Below, piece after piece: positions 1 through 8,811 of a DNA stretch of 12,769 nt; the stretch's first letter is position 1, and every line of letters begins with the position of its first letter. Origin of the DNA: Cochliopodium minus (lineage: Eukaryota; Discosea; Himatismenida; Cochliopodiidae); the NCBI GenBank assembly GCA_024220525.1, contig JAMYWO010000161.1, forward strand, positions 48,214 to 60,982. The letters run 5' to 3'. A model generated the notes under the pieces. The model was not told the DNA's origin. It ran no database searches and was given only the letters and a program-made list of their open reading frames with translations. The position numbers were made by a program, and so were the translations under genes.

Positions 1-2859
1 TTGTAAAGAGGATCATCTTCGAAAGTTTGTTTCACAAAGAATGCACCAGAATGTTTAAAAATCCATCTAACGAGAAATATACTCAAAAATTCATCATTTG
101 CAGCAACATGAGGAAATTGTAAACCATAATCTTTTTTTTTAAAATTAAAATTTGTCGTGGATAATTAAAAATCAAAAAAAATCAAAAAAACTTTCTTCAA
201 AAATTTTATAGAAATTTAAAAATAAAATGATTTTATCAGCAAATTGTTTTGTTGTTTTAAAAAATTTTAAAAAAAAAATATCAGATAAAATATTTAAAAA
301 ATAAATTTTTTTACTGAACATAATGTATGTCATTATCATGAAGTCCAAGTAAGATCTTTGTGTGGGCATAAATATAATGGGAGTTTTCTTTCCAGCAACA
401 CTCTTCATCAACTGGGAGATGTTGTAGATTCCTTTCTCATCGACCAAGACGTTGTCGTACATCATACGATAGATCTTTCTGAAAAACCAAGCGAGGAATC
501 TCAACAGAGGCATGTGGAAATCTCCGCACATTGTTTGCAAGATCTTTTTGGCTCTTGCTTCCAATGTGGATTTGTTCAAGTTTTCTTTTTTGGAGACTTG
601 TTCGATTGCTTGTTTCACTCTTTTTGATTGAAGGATCAGATGTGAGATTTCTTCTCCCTTTCTGTTGACGATGTAATCCAGGCGAGGTGAATTGAACATT
701 GCCCATCTAAAAAGGGAATTTTAATTATCATTATTAAAAAAATAAATAAAATGTTAAATAAAATTTTTCAAAAAAAAAAAAAAAAGATAAACAAAGCACA
801 ATCAAAAACAAGGATAATAAAGAAAGAATAAAATTAAAAGAAAAACAAAGTAATAAAATTAATAGGAATAATTTATGTAAAATATTTGCGAAAGGAAAAG
901 AAAAAATAAAAATTAACAATACCTTATATCAGTGAATATAGATTTGAATCTTCTTTCAAAATATAAAGGAACCAATCTCTCTTCGTCAGGTCGAACGTAA
1001 TTCTTGTCTTTCAGAACATAAGTATTCAAACCCCAACACATTCCGCTCAAGAAAAGCCTCCAATCAATTTTCTTTGTGTCAAAATCGAAAATTCTCTTCT
1101 CGTTCTCAGGCAATAGATCAAAAAGATCTTCAGTGTTCCTTGTGGAAAAAACCCATTGTTTCTGAATAAAGTGTTGAAATTCTATTGCGATTTTGTAAGA
1201 CAAATCTTTCATTCTCATTCCCTTCTTGATCAAATTTTTTTGGCTTTTGTTTCCGACCAATCCAACGATGGTGGAATACCAAGTCATTGGCAATCTGTAC
1301 CCCAAAGAGAAAAAGAACTCGTACAAAGAATTGCTTTCCAAAACAAGAAAATCAGGTGTTCCGATTTGTTTATTTGAAGGATGAGTTCTGTAGTATGAGA
1401 CCAAAGCTGACCTGAGTTGTCTCCAAAGCATGGGGTTATTAGAACTTGATCCACTGTTAAAAATTTTGAACTCTTTTGGGTTGTGTGCCGCATAGACGGC
1501 TGCTGCAATGAGAGTATGTACTACCATGTCTACTGGAATCATATCTCCAATATTGTTCACATTGCCAATGGTCAAAGTCAAAACTCCCTTTTAAAAAATT
1601 TTTTTAAATGAAATTAAATGAAACTTCAAATCTTCCAAAAATTTTTTACAGTTCCAACAGACAAAAAGAATGCTCCAGCTAAATAAAATTTTTAAAAAAA
1701 AAATTATAAAAAAATAAAAAAGAAAAAATTATTTATTTCATACCTGCTTGTGCATTGTCAATCCACCCAAAATGAGGATCGCAATAAGCAGCTCCAACAA
1801 TTGCAGGTCTAACAATCACCAATGGAAAATCTCCTCTTCTCTCTTTCAACAACATTTCCGCAATTGTTTTGGTATAAGTGTATGTGTTTGGATATCCATA
1901 CTTTTTGAGAATGCTCGCTTCGTCTTTCAAAAGTTTTTCTTTTGGAGTGTTTTGCATCTCGATCAATCTCTCTTCTGGATCAAAATCGAGATAATACACT
2001 TTTTCTTCTACGTACATCTCTTTCCTGTTGCAGTTCACATATGCAGTGGAAGTGTGGACGAAACTCACCAATTTCTTGAATCTTTTGGATAATTCCATCA
2101 TTTTCAAAGCTCCTAACACATTCAATTTAAAAGCAAAATCCTAAAAATGAATTCATATTAAAATTTAATTGTTCAAATAAAATACTTAAATATCAACAAA
2201 TATGTTGTTTGCATCAATAAATAGAATAATCAAAAATCCCAAAATAATTTTAATATTTTAAATTTTTATTACGAGTGGCTCATCGAATCTGACAGTTGCT
2301 GCACAATGAATCACCACATCAACTAAATAAAAGAATGTTGTAAATATAACATTAATGAGGGAGATTATTCATAAAGATAACATTAATCATATATCTAATC
2401 TTCGCTTAAGAATTAAAAATAAATAAAAAGGATTATAACTCCCAATTCTTTTACCATTTTCTATCATATCTTGAACATCAGATTCATTTGAGATGATATT
2501 TTCATTCATCAAATCTCCTTCAACCACTCTCAATTTTCTTTTGGCCAAATCATAGAAATCATCTCTTTGTGATTTCAAGAATTCAAAGACAGTGGATTCC
2601 AATATCTCCTTCTTCAATCTCTCAAATGGGTCCTCTTTCTTTGGTCTCACAAGAATATAAATCAATTTAACTTCCGTTTCTCTCAATAATACTTCTATTG
2701 CGAATTTACCAAGAAACCCTGTTCCTCCTATTCAAAATGAAATCACAAAATATTGTTTTTTTACAAAAATTCATTTTTTTATTTTTTGGAATTCCAACCT
2801 GTCAATAAAATGGTTTTATCTTTGTAGAATGGCAATATATATCCATTGTTTGATTGCAT
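1..2859 (-). CDS. Fatty acyl-CoA reductase fused to GPAT/DHAPAT-like acyltransferase (C-terminus cut by window edge)
   Basis: Exons read downward: 2859-2799, 2727-2455, 2322-2273, 2140-1744, 1678-1650 (29 nt), 1587-923, 706-315, 130-1. Joined, they give 665 residues in one frame. FAR enzymes reduce fatty acyl-CoA to fatty alcohol with NADPH. Seen: start MQSNNGYILPFY, then the Rossmann nucleotide motif TGGTGFLGK (residues 20-28), HTSTAYVN (157-164), the YTYTK active-site YxxxK (Y215, K219), IPVDMVVH after it, and a FAR_C-type domain at about 362-465 (WVFSTRNTEDLF, FDFDTKKIDW). A second domain follows from about 495: a PTQRSYLDF motif (606-614) and GAFFVKQTF (651-659), as in glycerol-3-phosphate/DHAP acyltransferases. 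Fusion of these two activities fits ether-lipid synthesis, where fatty alcohol and acyl-DHAP are both needed; in other organisms this is peroxisomal. Oddity: the catalytic His of H-x4-D is Gln608 and the motif II arginines are K-Q, so acyltransferase activity is doubtful. The remaining acyltransferase motifs and any peroxisomal signal lie beyond position 1. Confidence 0.9.
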
Positions 2860-3277
2860 TTTTAAAAAATATATGTGTAATGGGAATCTTCCTCAATTTA
2901 AAAAAAAATTCACTGATTGATTGGATTTTTTTTTTTTTAATTTAATTTTAAAAAAAACAATTTATGAACAAGATCCAAATCAAATTAACAATCTTTCAAT
3001 AAAAAATTTGCTCAAACAATCTTTCTTTGATTCAAATAAAAGTTCTTCAAAAAAAAAAAAATCAATTTTTAATTCTTTTTTTTTTTTTGACTTTATTTGT
3101 GACAGATTAAAACTAGATTCTGTTTTGAAAATAATCAATAAAGAGATACATTGAAATAAGATGTGAATTTGTGATTATATAAATATTTTTTTTAAATTGG
3201 AATATCAGTGAAAGTTTTATTTTTGGAAATTATAAAAAAATATAGAAGAGAAACTTTTGGTTGTCAGAAATACCAAG
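2860..3277. promoter_or_regulatory. Divergent intergenic region between the FAR-acyltransferase gene and the helical-repeat gene
   Basis: This 418-bp A/T-dominated spacer separates two start codons that point away from each other, so it should hold both promoters. It contains several A and T homopolymer runs, an exact 11-nt direct repeat AACAATCTTTC (2987-2997 and 3015-3025, 28 bp apart) and a TATATAAA element at 3176-3183. An open frame at 2921-3154 opens without an ATG and is mostly F, K, S and N, so I do not call it a gene. Confidence 0.5.
3176..3183 (+). promoter_or_regulatory. TATA-like element upstream of the helical-repeat gene
   Basis: TATATAAA lies 102 bp before the ATG at 3278. The 10-mer TTATATAAAT around it recurs before the glycosyltransferase gene (10368-10377). 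In DNA this AT-rich such words also occur by chance, so position is the only support. Confidence 0.3.
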
Positions 3278-6200
3278 ATGGACCTTGATTATCAAAATCA
3301 ATTCTATCAAGATAATTATTATCAAAATACACCTGAAACACCCATCAAAACAGATCTTCTTCATATAGTGCCATTGGAGATAATATCAAATATCTTCACC
3401 AATATAAGGCCAGAATTGATAAATCAGAAGATAAAAGGATTATTGAGGGCAGGAAAGAAGAATCCATCTTTTTATAACGCACATATAATCATAATGTTGA
3501 AAAGATGTTTTGAGAGGAGAATATTCGAAGTAAAAGCAACAAAATGTGCGATAAAGGTAAAAAGAAAGTTAAATTTAAAAGAGAAATGAGCTCAATATAT
3601 AAAAACTATTAAAATATCGAATAGATATCGTTCATACTGTTGAAATTCAAAAAATATATGATACAACCAAATATTGTGGAATTGATTAATCTTGGTTATG
3701 AGATGGTATTATGGTTTGAGAACTTTGAATTGTCCAAAAAGATATATTTGGAAGCATTTTCTCAGATAGCATTCAATATGAGCTTTGGACCGATGTCCAA
3801 TGTGGTTGATAAACAGCTGGCCTATTTTTTCAACAATGATTTGAAATTTAATTTAGAAGAATATTATCAATGTTTCAATATATGCCCCATTTGGGAACAT
3901 ACAAAGGTATCAGAATTTTTTTCATTGATTATTAAATAAATTGATTTAAAGATGTCCAAAATTTTACAACACTTAAGAATTAGTTATAAATTAATAACCT
4001 GTAACTAAGTAAATTTTGTCTATATTTGATTTAAACTTTAAATTTTCATTCTAAACAAAATATTTCTTCTAATAAGTAACCAATAATTTAAAATCAAAAA
4101 TACTTTAATTTCAAACATTTAACTCAAAATCTTCCAAAAGGCAATCAATCAATTTCAAGAAAAATTTAAATATTTGCACAAAAGCTTAAATCTAGACGAA
4201 GCATTTGAAAATAACATTAAAAAAAAAAATCCCACCCAATTTTTGTTGTGGATAGACCTTTTAGTGAACCTTCTTCGAAGCATCTGCTATCCCGACTGGG
4301 AAATATTTCTCGCCAAAAAAATTCCAGTGATCCTTTTTGCAAAGTGGTTGGTGGGTGGTGAAGAACTCAAAATTGTCTATGAATTCGTCAAAATATTTAT
4401 TGATAGATGTGAATATCCTTGGAAACAAGTATGTGATCAAATCAATAACAAATTCGTATTAAAGCAAATTGATAGGTATTTTTTTTTCTGCTTTGAAGAA
4501 ATTATTTGAATTTCATTATTTTTTTTTTTAATCTTTATTTTAACATTTAAATTTTAATTCATTGATTTTTTTTCATTTTTAAAAATAAAAGATTTTTGAA
4601 CAGTGAAATTTGCTTTGAATTCAAAATATTAAAGCTGATCAAATACCCTTGGGAATCTGTCTTGAAGGATTTCTCTCCCAGTTTCGTTACACAATGTCTT
4701 ACAAACATGACAATGAATTATGGAGCAAAAGTAAAAAAATTATCTTTTAAATAATTATTTATTTACAGATAGAATAAATTAATTATAATTTGATTTTTTT
4801 AATAAAAGAAAACATTGCCCAAAATAAAATTTTTGAGTGAAAATGGTTACTTTAAACTTCATTATGAAGAACAAACTAAAACAAACGGAGAAACAATTGA
4901 AGAAGAATTGATCAGTTCAAACAAACTGAAGAACTTCTTCTCAGAGGAAATATTTTTCGATATATCCGATCTCATCGGAAGAGACCTATATTTGCAAATT
5001 ACTCCAGAAGTCATCATAGACAGGATAGTAAACAGTGTAACGGGATCTTCCGCCATTGAAAATGTCAAGAAAATCTTCAAAGAGAAAAAATATGAGCAGT
5101 GGGACCGAGTCTACGAGATTTTGGCCAAAACACCTTTGTACGAAATCTTTTTCGTCAAAAACCACAACATTATGGATGACCTCCACTCTATGGGATACAA
5201 AAACTTCACGACATCGCAAAAAAGGAAAGAAAATGTCAATTTCTGCTTCGACGAGATCCAAGGAAAGCTTAACCAGATCATCCATCAAAGTAAAGAGGGT
5301 ACCAAACGTGCTGAGAAGATTTTGTTGTTGTTATTCAAGCTGAAGTATAAAAATTGGGTCTCCTTGGAACCTATTTTGGTGGAAGTGCTACTTAGGATGT
5401 CGGAGTCTCCTTCTCCCATCGTTTTGCACCTTCTTTTGGAGAATGGCAATGTTAATTACGAGGAAAAAGTCAGAAATTGTGTTAACTCTTATGGGACTGT
5501 TCAAAAAATCAAGGCAATGTCTTCTATTGAAAAAAAGCAGCTTTTAGTCATTCCAAAAGGTCAAAAATAAATTATTTTTCATTAATTATTTATTATTTAG
5601 AATTTTTTTAATCATTAATTTTTTATTTTCTAATTTTAAATTACATAATTTTATTTTTTTATATTTTAATTTTTTTAATTTTCTTATTTTTTATTTAAAA
5701 TTCTATAAACTTATTTTTGAAAATAGTTTTTGTATTTTTTTAATTTTTATTTGATGAATTTTTAATTTTTAATTTTATTTTAAATTTTATTAATTTTCGT
5801 TTTTTATTATAGATTGTGAACTCTTAAAAATGATCCGCGAAAAAATTTGTTCATCACCCCCAAAAGACTTTCTGACAGAATGGAACTTCGACACCCTCTA
5901 CAACATAGACTGCAGAAAAGATCTCAAAGTCTTCTCCGTACTCAAACTCCCCATCTCCACTTGGCAAAACGAGACAGTTGCCTCAAAATGGCTGGAGACT
6001 TTGATCCGAAAGACGAATGTGCCTACTGAGAACAAAAATGGAGAGAAGATTTTTTCTTTGTTGAAAATCTTGTTCAAAAACGAAAAAAATCTTGGGATAC
6101 AACAAGGTATTCTTATTTTTACTTTTTACTTTCGTTATTTTAAATCTTTTGTTTTTAATACTGAATCCACCTATTTATTATTTTCTTTTCTTTTTTATTG

Positions 6201-7900
6201 TTTTGAAATCTATCTTTCGATTTTATTGTTTTAAACGTTTTGAAAATTTTTTTTTTTTGATTTAATATTTTTTTTTTGATTATTATTTTATTATTTTCTT
6301 TTCTTTTTAATTTTTTAAATATATCATTCAATTTTTTTGTTTTAATTTCTTTTTTTTTAATATTTTGAAATAATTATTCAAATTTTTGTTTTCATTTGTT
6401 TTTTTTATTAATATTTTTTTTTTTGTTTTAATTTTGTTTATTATTATTATCATTATTTTTTATTTTATTAAATTTTTTTCATTTTTCCTTTGAAAGTAAA
6501 ACTTTTGATTTTTGATTATCTTGGCTCACCAGAAATTCTGAAGACACCCAAAAATTTCAACAGAATATTGAAGTGGATTGGAAGATTGCCTTTCAATTTC
6601 ATAGATAATTTCAATGAGTCTCAACTGTTGAATAACTTGTCCATCTCAAGAAATCTTGTCAGTATTTTGTTTGCAAAAAAACTGAGATTCAGGTAAAAAA
6701 TAAACAAAAATCTAATTAAAACATTTTTAAAAAAAAAATAAAAAATATAAAAATTTTGAAAGAATTTATTAAAAATTAAAAATAAATAAATAAAAATTTG
6801 AAATAAAAATTTGAAATTTGAAATTTGAAATAAAAAATAAAAATAAGAAATTAAATTGATATTAAATAATAAAAAAATTTAATAAAATCTGATAAATTTT
6901 GTTTGTAAAAATGATCAACATTAATCAATACATACAAATGATATCTGTTAATTTATATACATGGATAAAATTATACAAAGTTTGTGGCGAAGATTAAATT
7001 TTTACAAAAAAATTTTCATTTTTAAAAAATTCTAATTAAATATTTAAAAATAAAAAATTAAATCAACATTTCAATTATTTTTGAATTAAAAAAAAAATTT
7101 AGAACATACAGAACATTTGTTGATCAATTAACATCCAAACAAATTTTGAGTTCACTAAACAAAATAAGCACCCAAAAAGCAAATTTGCTTTCGGTCGCTC
7201 TCATATACAACCACATTTTGTTTGATTTACCATTTCAGCATAGAAATGTTGTTTTCAACAGATTTTCTCAGGTCATCAAACAACTTTTGAATCCTCAGAA
7301 AAAATTCATTTTGGAGCATTTATATTGGTTTCATAGGGTTGGTTTTGATCAATGGGTAAAAATACTAAGAAATAAAAAATAATAAATTAAATTTAATATT
7401 ATTTAACAAAAAAAAAAATTAAAATAAATGCACTAAATATTAGAAAATTAAAAACAATTTTATAAATAAAAATTAAATATCATAAAAGATAAAATAAATA
7501 AAAAATAAATTTAATTATTTTTAAAAAAATGATAAAAACAGAAAATAAATAAAAAATAGAAAATAAATTAAAATAATAAAAAATAAGAAATAAAAACAAA
7601 AACAAATAAGAAATTTTGAATTAAATAAAGATAAAAATAACTTTTTTTTTCAAAAAGGATGATATTCCTTTTTCAATGTTATTTCCATTCTGCGAAACAC
7701 TAAAAAATTCAGAAACCTCGGCCCAAATCATTTATTTCTTCATCATGGTGGGATACAACAACTGGCCTTCATCCTATCAACTCTCCAACTTTCCCTCCCT
7801 CTTAACATTGGACTGGTCTTTGTGGCCATTGTACCAAGTAAATGCCTTTCTGAAAGTAGAAAGGGATACCTCACTACAAAATTTTCCTTTAAATATTTAA
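3278..7900 (+). CDS. Unrecognised alpha-helical repeat protein with [YF]xxW motifs and an F-box-like N-terminus (923 aa, nine exons)
   Basis: Exons: 3278-3556, 3625-3906, 4141-4475, 4592-4730, 4809-5559, 5813-6106, 6497-6692, 7103-7355, 7658-7900. Every junction keeps phase and the reading ends in TAA at 7898-7900, which strongly supports one 923-residue protein. The ATG at 3278 is the first in frame after the TATA-like element. I do not recognise the family. No signal peptide or clear membrane span is seen. Residues about 26-50 (IVPLEIISNIFTNIRPELI) resemble the first half of an F-box. The rest alternates hydrophobic helices with an aromatic motif: YPDW (237-240), YPW (279-281), YPW (317-319), YEQW (440-443), YKNW (525-528), ISTW (643-646), FDQW (840-843), YNNW (876-879). 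Adjacent copies are 36-42 residues apart and wider gaps are near multiples of about 40, as in a HEAT/ARM-like solenoid. If the F-box is real it could be an SCF adaptor; otherwise a protein-binding scaffold. Intron 5 has an unusual GTCAAA donor, chosen because only it joins the frames. Confidence 0.8.
5560..5812 (+). other. Intron 5 of the helical-repeat gene (T-rich, GTCAAA donor)
   Basis: This 253-nt T-rich stretch has no coding signal. The exon before it would otherwise stop at TAA 5568-5570. Splicing G|GTCAAA to ATAG|AT restores a GAT codon and opens the next exon in frame. Confidence 0.65.
6107..6496 (+). other. Intron 6 of the helical-repeat gene (390 nt, T-rich)
   Basis: It begins GTATTC, ends AAAG, and is strongly T-rich on the sense strand, with long T runs and no second open exon visible. 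A short open frame runs from the upstream exon to 6234 but is low-complexity read-through. Confidence 0.75.
6693..7102 (+). other. Intron 7 of the helical-repeat gene (410 nt, A-rich)
   Basis: It begins GTAAAA and ends TTTAG. Unlike most introns here it is A-rich on the sense strand. It carries a short tandem TTTGAAA repeat and has no open frame of note. Confidence 0.75.
6797..6830. repeat. Short TTTGAAA heptamer repeat inside intron 7
   Basis: Three tandem TTTGAAA copies (6810-6816, 6817-6823, 6824-6830) follow a separate copy at 6797-6803. This is probably a simple slippage repeat. Confidence 0.7.
7356..7657 (+). other. Intron 8 of the helical-repeat gene (302 nt, A-rich)
   Basis: It begins GTAAAA directly after the FDQW codons and ends CAAAAAG before GATGATATT. 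It is A-rich on the sense strand, switching to a T run only just before the acceptor. Nothing coding is seen. Confidence 0.75.
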
Positions 7901-8087
7901 AGACAAAATGTTTTTTTTAAAATTTGTTTTTTTCTCTTAAAAAATTGTTTTTTTTCCAATAAAAAATTTTTCAAAACTTATCCATTAATTTTTTTTTCAT
8001 AATTTTTTATTTACAAAGTTTTTTAATAGAAAATTTTCTTAGAAATAAACAAGACAGTTCACTTTTTTTTGTCCTTTCTTTTTTTTT
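7901..8087. other. Convergent 3' intergenic region
   Basis: The helical-repeat gene and the EAF6 gene end toward each other across 187 bp of A/T-rich DNA. Possible polyadenylation hexamers are AATAAA at 7958-7963 (plus) and its complement at 8006-8011 (minus). Both are plausible by position but weak as signals in such AT-rich sequence. Confidence 0.4.
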
Positions 8088-8566
8088 TCACTTTGTAAAC
8101 TTCTTTCTTTTATTTTCTTTTGTAAACTCTTTGATGAATGACTCTGGAACTATAAACTTGTCCCTAGATCTTGCAGAAGACATCGTAAAGATTCTTTCTT
8201 CGTCTTTGGCCTTTCTCTTTTGTATCTGAGACAGCGCACCTGATGATCTTACGTTCAAATTGGACCATCCGTTCATCATGTTTGAGTTTTCTTCTAGATA
8301 GAGCGTTTCAAGATGAAAGATCTGTTTTTCCAGCTTGTCTTGTTTTTCGTTGAGAATTCTCAGCTCTTTTCTTGGATCATTTTTTTCTTCACTTTCTATT
8401 TCATCTTTTTCACTAAAAATAAATAATTTATAAAATATATTTCTCCATTTCATCGTTTCAAACAATAAAAGAATTTGTATACTCAAGAAAGGAATGAATA
8501 ATCAAATCAATATTAATTATCAAATGATAACAAACAAAAACATGTATTATTTTACCTTTCACTCAT
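8088..8566 (-). CDS. EAF6: EAF6/MEAF6-like subunit of histone acetyltransferase complexes (111 aa)
   Basis: Two exons: 8566-8556 (11 nt, ATG AGT GAA AG) and 8412-8088, joined through a 143-nt GTAAAA...TTTTAG intron to 111 residues. In yeast and animals EAF6 is a small nuclear subunit of NuA4 and, with ING/BRPF-type partners, of MYST acetyltransferase complexes. Seen: an acidic start (MSESEKDEIE), a heptad-like coiled-coil segment (residues 19-43), the family core IFHLETLYLEEN (35-46) followed by NGWSNL (51-56), and DEERIFTMSSA (74-84), which matches the conserved E-R-[IL]-F-x-x-S-S block. The tail is basic (KENKRKKFTK). The length is close to yeast Eaf6 (113 aa, from memory). The first exon is too short for ORF searches; it is preferred because it supplies an ATG, a good donor and the right phase, whereas the extended unspliced frame reads through intron DNA. 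Confidence 0.8.
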
Positions 8567-8811
8567 TCAAATTTTTTTTTTTTCCATATTTGTATTAATC
8601 ATCTAATTGTTAAATTTGCCTAAACAAAAATTATTTCATTCATGTTTTCCATTTTTTGCAAGATCCTTCCAAAATTCATCTTCTATTTATCCAAGTGAAG
8701 TTATAAAAAATCAAAGATCTTTGATCAAAATAATAAAATGAATCTAAATAAAAGGCTAAATTTGATTGCAAAATTTTAATTTTAATACATTCATTTGAGG
8801 TTGCTAATATC
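8567..8811. promoter_or_regulatory. Intergenic region upstream of the EAF6-like gene
   Basis: This 245-bp gap lies between the 3' end of the beta-trefoil gene and the start of the EAF6-like gene, both on the minus strand. It must hold the terminator of one and the promoter of the other. The one ordered element is the 16-nt palindrome at 8710-8725. No gene is seen. Confidence 0.45.
8710..8725. promoter_or_regulatory. Perfect 16-nt palindrome ATCAAAGATCTTTGAT
   Basis: The sequence equals its own reverse complement over 16 nt with no spacer. It lies 144 bp upstream of the EAF6-like ATG and 87 bp beyond the trefoil stop codon. It could be a site for a dimeric DNA-binding protein; function is inferred from symmetry and position only. 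Confidence 0.4.

Noticed and set aside
358-627. Plus-strand open frame of 89 codons
   Set aside because: It is antisense to a well-supported acyltransferase exon and has no domain signal; other antisense frames at 1156-1377, 1748-2092, 4862-5288 and 9296-9616 were dropped for the same reason.
734-919. Minus-strand frame of mostly F, L, S and I
   Set aside because: It lies in the 216-nt intron of the FAR-acyltransferase gene; the hydrophobic look comes from T-rich DNA.
2921-3154. Plus-strand open frame in the divergent promoter
   Set aside because: It opens at TTG, has no ATG in frame, is driven by A and T runs, and offers no splice route into the downstream gene that I could support.
3640-3939. 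Separate genes starting at 3640, 4174, 4815, 5830 and so on
   Set aside because: These open frames lack proper starts, end just past GT donors, and join in matching phase through AG acceptors into one 923-residue protein.
5056-5343. Second reading frame within exon 5 of the repeat protein
   Set aside because: It is a shadow of the long 751-nt exon, which continues a phase-consistent chain of nine exons.
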